From the NCBI GenBank assembly GCA_023230455.1, contig JALNXH010000005.1:62001-126000 (forward strand): DNA of 64,000 nucleotides, given 5' to 3'. A program made the position numbers and the translations under genes. This stretch comes from Rhodocyclaceae bacterium (GTDB lineage: Bacteria > Pseudomonadota > Gammaproteobacteria > Burkholderiales > Rhodocyclaceae). The first letter of the stretch is position 1. Every line of letters begins with the position of its first letter. Under the pieces are notes generated by a model. That model did not search any database. It saw only the letters and a list, made by a program, of their open reading frames with translations, and was not told the DNA's origin. Positions 8,729 through 16,571 of this stretch are shown piece by piece.

Positions 8729-8962
8729 TCATTTCGAAAGTATTCGTTGCATAGTCCGCTGGATCGCCACGCCGATCAGGACGTAGGCGGTGAGATGAGC
8801 GATCCGGTGCAGCATGCCTGGAAAGGACTGACCCGCAGCCGGAATGTTGCCAAGAGTGAAAAGATCTACGGTGAGCAGAATGGCTATTCCACGCGCGACT
8901 TTGAGCAACACATCGATTTTTCGGTCACCCAATCGCATGGTGAGCGCCCCTCGAGCTTGCAC
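8729..8962 (-). CDS. Small VanZ-like membrane ORF fused in frame to the tail of a broken MNT gene
   Basis: A 77-residue ORF. The first part, GALTMRLGDRKIDVLLK, looks like the end of an MNT nucleotidyltransferase and belongs in sequence terms to the overlapping gene at 8884-9135. The rest has one helix (RGIAILLTVDLF), then IPAAGQSFPGMLHRIAHLTAYVLIG. This resembles short VanZ-like proteins with a conserved LHxxAY core. A GTG at 8911 could start this VanZ-like part alone, at about 60 residues. VanZ-like proteins often occur near polysaccharide loci and their role there is unclear. Whether the ORF is expressed is uncertain. Confidence 0.35.
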   Translation of the reverse strand: MQARGALTMRLGDRKIDVLLKVARGIAILLTVDLFTLGNIPAAGQSFPGMLHRIAHLTAYVLIGVAIQRTMQRILSK

Positions 8963-9135
8963 AGTACCCTTACCCGGCTGGCTATGATTTGCTCTGTTTC
9001 AATCAAGAGGTCGATATCGCCACCACGCTTGGTGTCATCCACACGAGATCCAAAAAGCCAAACGCGGCTTTCTTCTCCGATCACATCGGCCACGGTGAAT
9101 TTGATCAGCTTGCATTGGGCTTCAGTGAGACGCAC
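8884..9135 (-). pseudogene. MNT-type nucleotidyltransferase (MntA-like antitoxin), frameshifted
   Basis: Starts at GTG 9135 with a GAGGG-type ribosome-binding site upstream. The protein has WLFGSRVDDTKRGGDIDLLIE, the GSx10DxD catalytic motif of minimal nucleotidyltransferases. These usually pair with HEPN toxins, and MntA AMPylates the toxin. The expected next segment (MRLGDRKIDVLL) is present but in the +1 frame, starting near 8945. A single missing G in the run at about 8950 (GGGG where GGGGG would restore frame) explains the shift. As it stands the ORF ends with an unrelated tail (CDWVTEKSMCC). No HEPN partner is adjacent. It is a likely remnant, unless the base is a sequencing error. Confidence 0.7.
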
Positions 9136-9225
9136 GACTGTCCCTCAGAATTGTGACGATACCAGCGATATTATATATCGGCTGAGTGCTGCGTCGCCGC
9201 CTCGCTGCGCTCGCGGTTGAAGGCC

Positions 9226-9283
9226 CTCGCAATGACGAGGGGCGATGAGAAGCGTCATCGCGAGCGTAGCGTGGCGATCCAGG
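9226..9283. repeat. Intergenic palindromic repeat, same family as the wbaP copies
   Basis: CTCGCAATGACG (9226-9237) is followed by CGTCATCGCGAG (9253-9264), an inverted match with one mismatch. A tail GCGTAGCGTGGCGATCC follows. A further related piece (GCTGCGTCGCCGCCTCGCTG) precedes it from about 9188. The unit fills most of the 217-base gap between the MNT remnant and dgkA and could form a strong hairpin in RNA. Confidence 0.7.
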
Positions 9284-9351
9284 GTTTGTGTTGTGGGGTG
9301 CGCCTTGGGTGACGATGCGGGTATCATTCTGCGCAATTTGGCATTAACCCG

Positions 9352-9738
9352 ATGGAAATGAAAAAAGGATTGTCTTTCCATGCCCGGTTGGGCTTTGCCC
9401 TCCGCGGGTTGCGTGTGGCGGCGGTCCACGAGGCGAGTTTTCGTATCCAGTTGGTTGCGGCGGTGGTTGCGATGCTGGCGACGGCCTGGATTCGCCCCGG
9501 ATGGCTCTGGGCTGCCTTGATCGCCGTGGCGGTTGGTTTGGTGCTTGCGTTGGAACTGGTCAACACGGCACTCGAGCATGCGCTGGACGGCCTGCATCCG
9601 GACCAGGCTTCCTTTGTTGCGGTGGCCAAAGACTGTGCGGCTGCGGCCGTGTTGATGAGCAGCGCATTGGCGGTAGTTCTGTTTGCCTTCATGCTGCTCG
9701 ATACGTGGCCCCGCTGGGTACATTTCTCCTATTCCTGA
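9352..9738 (+). CDS. dgkA: Diacylglycerol kinase
   Basis: A 128-residue integral membrane kinase that phosphorylates diacylglycerol to phosphatidate, recycling lipid released by periplasmic glucan or LPS modification. Three hydrophobic helices are visible. The family signature is intact: ELVNTALEHALD followed by AKDCAAAAV, with the catalytic Glu and the Asn/Lys-Asp pair. Length matches the usual 120-130 residues. Two ATGs lie close together (9352 and 9358); I keep the first. It ends 7 bases before galE, so the two are probably co-transcribed. Confidence 0.93.
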   Translation: MEMKKGLSFHARLGFALRGLRVAAVHEASFRIQLVAAVVAMLATAWIRPGWLWAALIAVAVGLVLALELVNTALEHALDGLHPDQASFVAVAKDCAAAAVLMSSALAVVLFAFMLLDTWPRWVHFSYS

Positions 9739-9745
9739 GATTTAT

Positions 9746-10777
9746 ATGGCTTCCAAAATTCTGGTAACCGGTGGGGCTGGGTATATCGGCTCGCATACCT
9801 GCGTGGTCCTGCTACAGGCGGGCTATGAGGTGGTGATCCTCGACAATCTCTGCAACAGCCGACGTGAGGCGGTAGACCGGATCGGTACGATTGCCGGGTG
9901 CGTGCCACCTTTAATCGAGGGCGATGTTCGCGACGCGGCATTGTTGGGGCGCCTGTTGCGCGAGCATTCCATCGCGGCGGTGATTCATTTTGCCGGTCTC
10001 AAGGCCGTCGGCGAGTCGGTGGCACAGCCGTTGCGTTATTACGACTGCAATGTGGGCGGTACGGTGGCTCTGTTGCAAGCCATGGCGGCTGCCGACGTGA
10101 AAACCCTGATCTTCAGTTCCTCGGCCACGGTTTATGGCGATCCTCGATCGGTACCGATTCGGGAAGATTTTCCGACCGGCGCCACCAATCCTTACGGCCG
10201 CTCGAAGCTGATGATCGAGGAAATTCTGGCGGATTTGCATCAGTCCGATCCCGAGTGGCGTATTGCCCGGCTGCGCTATTTCAACCCTGTCGGTGCCCAC
10301 GAGAGCGGGCTGATCGGCGAGGAGCCCAACGGCATACCGAACAATCTGATGCCTTATGTGGCACAGGTGGCGGAGGGGCGGCGCGAGCAATTGAGTGTGT
10401 TCGGCAACGATTACCCTACCCGGGACGGAACGGGTGTGCGCGATTACATCCATGTTGTAGATCTGGCCGAGGGCCACTTGGCGGCGCTGCGGTATCTGGA
10501 AAGCGCAGGGGGATTGGTGACGACCAATCTGGGCACCGGCCGAGGGTATTCGGTGCTGGAAATGATTCAGGCCTTCGAGCGGAGTAGTGGCAAGCGCATT
10601 GCGTACAAGATCGTCGCTCGACGTGCCGGCGATATTGCCGAATGCTGGGCCGATCCAGCTTTAGCTGAACGGTTATTCGGTTGGAAAGCGACGCGTGATG
10701 TGGACGCCATGTGTCGCGATACGTGGCGCTGGCAGCAGGGTGGCGGATTTGTCGATGGTACAAGGCGAGACGGTTGA
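9746..10777 (+). CDS. galE: UDP-glucose 4-epimerase
   Basis: A 343-residue short-chain dehydrogenase-type epimerase interconverting UDP-glucose and UDP-galactose. The start at 9746 gives MASKILVTGGAGYIGSH with the NAD-binding GxxGxxG at residues 9-15. The catalytic S-x-YxxxK set is present (SSSATVYG and NPYGRSKLMIE). ARLRYFNPVGAH and the C-terminal GRRAGD-like segment (ARRAGDIAECWAD) are standard GalE marks. An upstream in-frame start would overlap dgkA and is unlikely. It supplies UDP-galactose to the polysaccharide genes to the left; together with galU and ugd it forms the UDP-sugar supply of this window. Confidence 0.96.
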   Translation: MASKILVTGGAGYIGSHTCVVLLQAGYEVVILDNLCNSRREAVDRIGTIAGCVPPLIEGDVRDAALLGRLLREHSIAAVIHFAGLKAVGESVAQPLRYYDCNVGGTVALLQAMAAADVKTLIFSSSATVYGDPRSVPIREDFPTGATNPYGRSKLMIEEILADLHQSDPEWRIARLRYFNPVGAHESGLIGEEPNGIPNNLMPYVAQVAEGRREQLSVFGNDYPTRDGTGVRDYIHVVDLAEGHLAALRYLESAGGLVTTNLGTGRGYSVLEMIQAFERSSGKRIAYKIVARRAGDIAECWADPALAERLFGWKATRDVDAMCRDTWRWQQGGGFVDGTRRDG

Positions 10778-10879
10778 GTGATTCATACTTCAATTGCGGT
10801 TGCGCTCGGTTACCCGGAGCGCTAGTATCCGCCGCCTGTTGGCAAGGCATTTAGCGCCGCAATCCACCACGTTTCCTGA

Positions 10880-12940
10880 ATGAGCTATCTCGATCTTCCC
10901 CCGTTGCGCCATGCTGCCGGTACGGTACGGCTGCCCGGCTCCAAGAGCATTTCCAATCGCACGCTGCTGCTCGCGGCCTTGGCCGAGGGGGGTACGCGGA
11001 TTCACGATCTGCTGGATTCCGACGATACCCGGGTCATGCTTACAGGCTTGCGCCAGCTGGGCATTGCGGTTGAATCGATCGGAGCCGATAGTTATTGCGT
11101 TACCGGTGCCGGCGGGGCGTTTCCGGTCAAGGCGGCGGAGCTTTTTCTGGGCAACGCCGGTACCGCTTTTCGTCCGCTGACAGCGGCTCTGGCGCTCTCG
11201 GGCGGGCGCTACGTGCTCTCCGGTGTGCCGCGCATGCATGAGCGGCCGATTGGCGATCTGGTTGATGGGCTGCGCCAGATTGGCGCCGATGTGCGCTATC
11301 TCGGCAGTGAAGGTTATCCGCCGCTCGAAGTGCGGCCGGCGGCGATCAGGCTGGAGGCGCCGATCAAGGTGCGCGGCGACGTTTCTTCGCAATTTCTCAC
11401 TGCCCTGCTGATGGCGCTGCCGCTGACCGGCGAGCCGGCGGTGATTGAAATGACCAGCGAGTTGATTTCCAAGCCCTATATCGAGATTACCCTCAAGCTG
11501 ATGGCGCGCTTCGGGGTGAGCGTGCAGCGCGACGGCTGGGAGCGTTTCACCATTGCCGGCGGGCAGCGTTATTCCAGTCCGGGTGAGATTCATGTCGAAG
11601 GCGATGCGTCGTCGGCGTCCTATTTCCTTGCGGCCGGCGCGATCGGCGGCGGTCCGGTGCGGGTGGAAGGTGTCGGTCGCGACAGCATTCAGGGCGACGT
11701 GGCATTTGCCGATGCGCTGGCGCAGATGGGGGCGCGAATCGAAACCGGGCCGAACTGGATCGAGGCGCGCGGGCCGGCCGACGGCCGGCTGAAGGCCATC
11801 GACCTCGATTGCAATCACATTCCGGATGCGGCGATGACCTTGGCGGTGGCTGCCTTGTTTGCCGACGGCCCGTGCACCCTGCGCAATATCGCCTCCTGGC
11901 GGGTGAAGGAAACCGACCGTATCGCTGCGATGGCTGCCGAATTGCGCAAGGTCGGCGGCATCGTGGAGGAGGGGGGCGATTACCTCACGGTGACGCCCAC
12001 GACCCTACTGGCTGGCAAAGAAGGTCTGGGTAGCCAGCAGGTTCCGCTCATGGTTCGACAAGCTCACCACGAGCGGAACTTGCGAGCTCACCTTGGGTTG
12101 AGCCAGCAAGATACCGTTCGCCCTGAGCTTGTCGAAGGGCTTATTGAAATTGAAACCTACGACGACCACCGCATGGCGATGTGCCTCTCGCTTGCCGCGC
12201 TGGGTGGGGTGTCGGTGCGGATTCTCGATCCCGGCTGTGTGGCCAAGACCTTTCCGACCTACTTCGATGCCTACGCGCAAATCACGGCGCCGGTGGTCGC
12301 CATTGACGGCCCCTCTGCATCGGGCAAGGGCACGGTGGCGGCGCGGGTGGCGCAGACACTCGGTTATCGGATGCTGGACAGCGGCGCGCTGTATCGCCTG
12401 ACTGCCCTGGCGGCCCGCCGGGCGGGGGTGGACTGGACCGACGAGGCGGCCGTGGCGGCGGTTGCCGCCGGTCTGCCGGCTGAGTTTGACGGAGAAAAAA
12501 TCCTGCTTTCCGGAGACGATGTGAGCGACGCCATTCGCACTGAAGAAATGGGCGTCGGGGCTTCGATTGTTGCGGCATTGCCTTCCGTCCGCGCCGCGCT
12601 GCTGGAGCGCCAGCGCGCCTATCGGCGCTGGCCGGGCCTGGTGGCCGACGGCCGCGACATGGGCTCGGTGGTCTTCCCTCAGGCCGAATGCAAGGTGTTC
12701 CTCACCGCATCGGCCGAAGCGCGTGCGGAAAGGCGCTATAAACAGTTGATCGGTAAAGGGATGCCTGCTAATATGGCCGCCCTTCTGGAGGACTTGCGCG
12801 AGCGTGATGCGCGCGATGCCGCGCGTAGCGTGGCGCCCCTACAGAAGTGCGCGGATGCGGAGCTGCTCGATACCACCGATCTTTCGATCGAGCAGGCCGT
12901 GGATGCGGTGCTGGGCTGGGCCCGATGCCGCATGCAATAG
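10880..12940 (+). CDS. aroA-cmk: Bifunctional EPSP synthase / cytidylate kinase fusion
   Basis: A 686-residue fusion. Residues 1 to about 468 are 3-phosphoshikimate 1-carboxyvinyltransferase (PGSKSISNRTLLLAAL, LFLGNAGTAFRPLTAAL, YDDHRMAM), the sixth step of the shikimate pathway. Residues from about 470 are CMP/dCMP kinase with P-loop GPSASGKGT (477-485), DSGALYR and ADGRDMGSVVFP. There is no linker between the domains. Such fusions are known in betaproteobacteria, and cmk commonly sits just before rpsA, as here. The EPSP part carries an odd insert of about 44 residues (about 377-420, VRQAHHERN ... VRPELVEG) encoded by an inverted repeat. It falls between LTVTPTTL and EIETYDDHRM, shortly before the conserved active-site segment. 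The frame stays open and both active-site sets are intact. Confidence 0.95.
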   Translation: MSYLDLPPLRHAAGTVRLPGSKSISNRTLLLAALAEGGTRIHDLLDSDDTRVMLTGLRQLGIAVESIGADSYCVTGAGGAFPVKAAELFLGNAGTAFRPLTAALALSGGRYVLSGVPRMHERPIGDLVDGLRQIGADVRYLGSEGYPPLEVRPAAIRLEAPIKVRGDVSSQFLTALLMALPLTGEPAVIEMTSELISKPYIEITLKLMARFGVSVQRDGWERFTIAGGQRYSSPGEIHVEGDASSASYFLAAGAIGGGPVRVEGVGRDSIQGDVAFADALAQMGARIETGPNWIEARGPADGRLKAIDLDCNHIPDAAMTLAVAALFADGPCTLRNIASWRVKETDRIAAMAAELRKVGGIVEEGGDYLTVTPTTLLAGKEGLGSQQVPLMVRQAHHERNLRAHLGLSQQDTVRPELVEGLIEIETYDDHRMAMCLSLAALGGVSVRILDPGCVAKTFPTYFDAYAQITAPVVAIDGPSASGKGTVAARVAQTLGYRMLDSGALYRLTALAARRAGVDWTDEAAVAAVAAGLPAEFDGEKILLSGDDVSDAIRTEEMGVGASIVAALPSVRAALLERQRAYRRWPGLVADGRDMGSVVFPQAECKVFLTASAEARAERRYKQLIGKGMPANMAALLEDLRERDARDAARSVAPLQKCADAELLDTTDLSIEQAVDAVLGWARCRMQ
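12041..12136. repeat. In-frame palindromic element inside the aroA part of aroA-cmk
   Basis: GTTCCGCTC (12041-12049) pairs with GAGCGGAAC (12071-12079). TTCGACAAGCTCA (12054-12066) pairs with TGAGCTTGTCGAA (12124-12136). Both matches are perfect and interleaved. An outer pair, TGGCT near 12010 and AGCCA near 12033, may belong to the same insert. The whole insert spans about 12010-12140 and is a multiple of three in effect. TTCGACAAGCTCA-type repeats, giving peptides VRQAHHE and RPELVEG, recur in many proteobacterial genomes. It differs from the wbaP repeat family. Confidence 0.8.
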
Positions 12941-13037
12941 TCCCCGCCGTTTGAGGTGTTCGGCTGGCGCCAGCCAGTCCGGGCGATTTGCAACCAACCC
13001 GCCGTCTCCCGACGGTGTTGTAAAGAAGGTTCCCACC

Positions 13038-14726
13038 ATGTCAGCTGCTATTGCAGAAAGTTTTGCCGCCCTATTCGAAGAAAGCCTTTCCCGTCAGGAA
13101 ATGCGTGCGGGCGAAGTCATTACCGCCGAAGTGGTCCGCGTCGACCAGAACTATGTGGTCGTCAACGCCGGCCTCAAGTCGGAAAGCTTTATTGCTGCCG
13201 AAGAATTCAAGAACGATCGCGGCGAAATTGAAGTTCAGCCGGGCGATTTCGTCCAGGTCGCGATCGAGATGCTCGAAGACGGCTACGGCGAGACCCGTCT
13301 CTCGCGCGAAAAAGCCAAGCGCATCGCCGCCTGGAACGACCTCGACAAGGCGCTCACCGAAGGCCTGCTGGTCAAGGGCATGATCACCGGCAAGGTCAAG
13401 GGCGGCCTCACCGTCATGGCCAACGGCATCCGTGCCTTCCTGCCGGGTTCGCTGGTCGATACCCGTCCGGTCAAGGACACGACGCCGTTCGAAGGCAAGG
13501 AATACGAGTTCAAGGTCATCAAGCTCGACCGCAAGCGCAACAACGTCGTGTTGTCGCGTCGTGCCGTGCTCGAAGCTTCGATGGGCGAAGAGCGCCAGAA
13601 GCTGCTGGAGACCCTGCAAGAGGGCACCATCATCAAGGGTATCGTCAAGAACATCACCGACTACGGCGCATTCGTCGACCTCGGCGGCATCGACGGCCTG
13701 CTGCACATCACCGATCTGGCCTGGCGTCGCGTGCGTCACCCGAGCGAAGTGCTCAATGTCGGCGACGAAGTTACCGCCAAGGTGCTGAAGTTCGATCAGG
13801 AAAAGAACCGCGTTTCGCTGGGCATGAAGCAGCTCGGTGAAGATCCGTGGGTGGGCATCTCCCGCCGTTACCCGTCGGGTACCCGCCTGTTCGGCAAGGT
13901 CACCAACCTGACCGACTACGGTTCGTTCGTCGAGATCGAGCAGGGCATCGAAGGCTTGGTACACGTTTCCGAAATGGACTGGACCAACAAGAACATCCAT
14001 CCGAGCAAAGTTGTCCAGCTGGGCGACGAGGTCGAAGTGATGATCCTCGAAATCGACGAGGAACGCCGTCGCATCTCCCTCGGCATGAAGCAGTGCCAGT
14101 CCAATCCGTGGGACGATTTCGCCATCAACCACAAAAAGGGCGACAAGGTTCGCGGCGCCATCAAGTCGATCACCGACTTCGGCATCTTCATCGGTCTGCC
14201 CGGCGGCATCGACGGACTGGTGCACCTCTCCGATCTTTCCTGGAACGTTGCCGGCGAAGACGCCAAGCAAAACTACAAGAAGGGCGACGAAGTGGAAGCC
14301 ATGGTGTTGGCCATCGACGTCGAGAAGGAGCGCATCTCCCTCGGCATCAAGCAGCTCGACGGCGATCCCTTCACCAGCTTCATCGCTACCCACGACAAGA
14401 ACAGCGTCGTTCCGGGCACGGTGAAGAGCGTCGACCAGCGTGGTGCGGTGATCGATCTGGGCGGCGAGGTGGAAGGCTATCTGCGCGCGTCGGAAGCCGC
14501 ACGCGACCGTGTGGACGATCTGCGTACCCTCTATAAGGAAGGCGATACGGTTGACGCGATGATTATCAATGTGGATCGCAAATCGCGTTCGATCAATCTT
14601 TCGATCAAGGCCAAAGACCAGGCGGAGCAGAACGAAGCCATGCAGAAGCTGGCAACGGAAAGCGCCGGCTCGGCAGGAACGACCAATCTGGGCGCCCTGC
14701 TCAAGGCCAAGCTGAATCAGAACTGA
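13038..14726 (+). CDS. rpsA: 30S ribosomal protein S1
   Basis: A 562-residue protein, the usual S1 length, that binds mRNA and helps load it on the 30S subunit. Six S1 RNA-binding domains follow each other. Repeats such as GMITGKVKGGLTVM, GIVKNITDYGAFVDLGGIDGLLHITD, GKVTNLTDYGSFVEIEQGIEGLVHVSE and GAIKSITDFGIFIGLPGGIDGLVHLSD mark domains 2-5. The ATG at 13038 follows AAGAAGGT and matches the family N-terminus (ending ALFEESLSRQEM); upstream in-frame codons lie inside cmk. It follows aroA-cmk after 97 bases and precedes ihfB, a classic proteobacterial order. Confidence 0.98.
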   Translation: MSAAIAESFAALFEESLSRQEMRAGEVITAEVVRVDQNYVVVNAGLKSESFIAAEEFKNDRGEIEVQPGDFVQVAIEMLEDGYGETRLSREKAKRIAAWNDLDKALTEGLLVKGMITGKVKGGLTVMANGIRAFLPGSLVDTRPVKDTTPFEGKEYEFKVIKLDRKRNNVVLSRRAVLEASMGEERQKLLETLQEGTIIKGIVKNITDYGAFVDLGGIDGLLHITDLAWRRVRHPSEVLNVGDEVTAKVLKFDQEKNRVSLGMKQLGEDPWVGISRRYPSGTRLFGKVTNLTDYGSFVEIEQGIEGLVHVSEMDWTNKNIHPSKVVQLGDEVEVMILEIDEERRRISLGMKQCQSNPWDDFAINHKKGDKVRGAIKSITDFGIFIGLPGGIDGLVHLSDLSWNVAGEDAKQNYKKGDEVEAMVLAIDVEKERISLGIKQLDGDPFTSFIATHDKNSVVPGTVKSVDQRGAVIDLGGEVEGYLRASEAARDRVDDLRTLYKEGDTVDAMIINVDRKSRSINLSIKAKDQAEQNEAMQKLATESAGSAGTTNLGALLKAKLNQN

Positions 14727-14739
14727 CTTGTCCGGACCT

Positions 14740-15027
14740 ATGACCAAATCCGAGCTGATCGCCCGGCTGGCGGAACGCTTTCCCCAGTTGGTGGCGAAAG
14801 ATGCGGACTTCGCGGTGAAGGTGATTCTCGATGCCATGTCCGCTGCGCTCGCGCGCGGCGACCGCATCGAGATTCGCGGCTTCGGCAGCTTCGCCCTCAA
14901 TTACCGGCCGCCGCGCACCGGACGCAATCCCAAGTCCGGCGAAAAGGTGCAGGTGCCCGCGAAGTACGTGCCGCACTTCAAGGCGGGCAAGGAGTTGCGC
15001 GAACGGGTCGACCTGCCGGCCGCGTGA
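14740..15027 (+). CDS. ihfB: Integration host factor beta subunit
   Basis: A 95-residue DNA-bending protein of the HU/IHF family; with IhfA it forms the IHF heterodimer. MTKSELIARL is the typical N-terminus, so the ATG at 14740 is preferred over a TTG at 14728. The family core GDRIEIRGFGSFALNYRPPR, with RNPKSG in the DNA-intercalating arm, is complete. It lies 13 bases after rpsA, the order seen in most proteobacteria, and is followed by a hairpin with a T-rich tail at 15081. Confidence 0.96.
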   Translation: MTKSELIARLAERFPQLVAKDADFAVKVILDAMSAALARGDRIEIRGFGSFALNYRPPRTGRNPKSGEKVQVPAKYVPHFKAGKELRERVDLPAA

Positions 15028-15080
15028 ATGTGCGGTCCGGTTAAGGGCCGCTCAAACGATTGGCAGTCGCGTAAACTGGC

Positions 15081-15115
15081 GGGCGGCGTTCCTTGGGGAT
15101 GCCGCCCGTTTCTTT
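15081..15115 (+). terminator. Possible rho-independent terminator between ihfB and lapA
   Basis: GGGCGGC (15081-15087) pairs with GCCGCCC (15101-15107) around a 13-base loop, followed by GTTTCTTT. The stem is perfect and GC-rich but the T-tract is interrupted by a C. It would end the rpsA-ihfB message, leaving lapA-lapB dependent on read-through or its own promoter. Confidence 0.5.
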
Positions 15116-15125
15116 CGGTACAAGC

Positions 15126-15377
15126 ATGAAGATTCTGCTCTGGCTGCTGCGTATTGCACTCTTCGTTGCCCTGTTCGGCCTCGCGGTCAAGAACAGCGGC
15201 ATGGTCGAGTTGCGCTTTTTCTTCGACCAGTCGGCACAGCTACCCTTGTCGCTCGCCCTGCTGGCGGCCTTTGTTGCCGGGGTGGTGATGGGACTGACCG
15301 CGATTCTGGCGACCGTGGCACGCCAGCGCCGCCAACTTGGCGCGTTGCGCAAGCGGCTCAAGACCGACGAGAAATAA
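15126..15377 (+). CDS. lapA: LPS assembly protein A domain (LapA, DUF1049)
   Basis: An 83-residue inner-membrane protein with two helices (about 3-19 and 42-62) joined by NSGMVELRFFFDQSAQLPL. That segment matches the LapA/DUF1049 signature. The tail is basic and coiled (RQRRQLGALRKRLK). The ATG at 15126 gives the family N-terminus MKILLWLLRIALF. In enterobacteria LapA works with LapB to control LpxC stability and LPS output. It is followed 7 bases later by lapB, as in other proteobacteria. Confidence 0.9.
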   Translation: MKILLWLLRIALFVALFGLAVKNSGMVELRFFFDQSAQLPLSLALLAAFVAGVVMGLTAILATVARQRRQLGALRKRLKTDEK

Positions 15378-15384
15378 AACTATC

Positions 15385-16560
15385 GTGGAAATCCAACTCT
15401 GGTGGCTATTGGCCCTTCCCGCCTTTTTTGCCCTCGGCTGGGTGGCGGCGCGGATCGACATCAAGCAGCTGGTGCGTGAATCGAGATCGTTGCCCAGTTC
15501 GTATTTTCGCGGCCTGAATTTTCTCCTCAACGAACAACCCGACAAGGCGATCGAGGCGTTCCTCGAAGCGGCGCGGGTGGATACCGAAACCATCGAATTG
15601 CATTTCGCCCTCGGCAGCCTGTTTCGCCGCCGCGGCGAGGTCGACCGGGCCATTCGGGTGCACCAGAACCTGGTCGACCGTGAGGGGCTGAAGCCCGAGC
15701 AGCGTCTGAATGCGCTCTCAGAACTGGGGCAGGACTACCTCAAAGCCGGCCTGCTCGATCGTGCCGAAGATATCTTTCTCAAGTTGCGCGGGAGCACCCG
15801 CGAGGAAGAATCGCTGCGCTTCCTGCTGGAGATCTATCAGCAGGAAAAAGAATGGGACAAGGCCATCGCCATCGCCGAGGCGCTGCCCAGCCACTCGGAT
15901 CATCTGTGGCACAAGCAAATCGCCGAATTTCATTGCGAGCGGGCGTCCAGCGAACTGCTTCACGGGCAGATCGAGGCGGCGCGCGAGTGCTTGGCGAAGG
16001 CCATCGAAGCGAATCGCAAATGCATCCGCGCCACCCTGCTGGAAGGCGATCTGTACTGGCAGGACGGCGATGCGACGGCAGCCATCGAGGCCTGGAAGCG
16101 CGTCGAATCGCAGAACCCGGATTACCTCGCCCTTGTCGCCGAAAAACTGATGGAGGCGCATCGTAAGCTGGGGAAGACGGAACAGGGCCTGCAACTGCTG
16201 CGCGGCTACCTGGATCGCCATTCCTCGCTCGACCTGCTGGATGCCGCCGCCCGTGCCGAACACGAAGTGGGCGGTGCCGAGGCCACCTACAAGCTGGTGC
16301 GCGACGAACTGCGGCGCAATCCGACGCTGCTCGGCCTCGACAAGCTGCTCGAAGCCCAAATCGTGTTCGCTCCGGCGGAGCGCCGTGGCGATCTCGAATT
16401 GGTGAAGAACCTGATCCACAACCATACCCGCCGCGTCGCGCGCTACTGCTGCGATGCCTGCGGTTTCAAAGCCCGCCAGTTCTATTGGCGCTGCCCGGGT
16501 TGCGGCGGCTGGGAAACCTATCCGCCGAAGCGGACGGAAGAATTCGATTTGACCCCATAG
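15385..16560 (+). CDS. lapB: LPS assembly protein B, tetratricopeptide protein
   Basis: A 391-residue protein starting at GTG 15385; E. coli LapB is 389 residues. One N-terminal helix (about 5-19) is followed by a run of TPR repeats (SRG-type FRGLNFLLNEQPDKAIEAF, then LHFALGSLFRRRGEVDRAI). The C-terminal rubredoxin-like metal site reads CCDACGF and CPGCGGW. LapB couples LPS synthesis with LpxC proteolysis by FtsH. All domains are intact. It sits between lapA and ugd, which fits a segment devoted to LPS precursors and control. Confidence 0.95.
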   Translation: MEIQLWWLLALPAFFALGWVAARIDIKQLVRESRSLPSSYFRGLNFLLNEQPDKAIEAFLEAARVDTETIELHFALGSLFRRRGEVDRAIRVHQNLVDREGLKPEQRLNALSELGQDYLKAGLLDRAEDIFLKLRGSTREEESLRFLLEIYQQEKEWDKAIAIAEALPSHSDHLWHKQIAEFHCERASSELLHGQIEAARECLAKAIEANRKCIRATLLEGDLYWQDGDATAAIEAWKRVESQNPDYLALVAEKLMEAHRKLGKTEQGLQLLRGYLDRHSSLDLLDAAARAEHEVGGAEATYKLVRDELRRNPTLLGLDKLLEAQIVFAPAERRGDLELVKNLIHNHTRRVARYCCDACGFKARQFYWRCPGCGGWETYPPKRTEEFDLTP

Positions 16561-16571
16561 GAACCCGTTTC

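Noticed and set aside
12962..12975. GGCTGGCGCCAGCC palindrome upstream of rpsA
   Set aside because: A perfect 14-base palindrome in the leader, but without loop or T-tract. A regulatory role in rpsA control is possible but not supported.
13071..14900. 609-codon open frame on the minus strand over rpsA and ihfB
   Set aside because: It mirrors the codon pattern of rpsA, which is certain. Long antisense frames are expected in GC-rich genes, and it has no domain I recognise.
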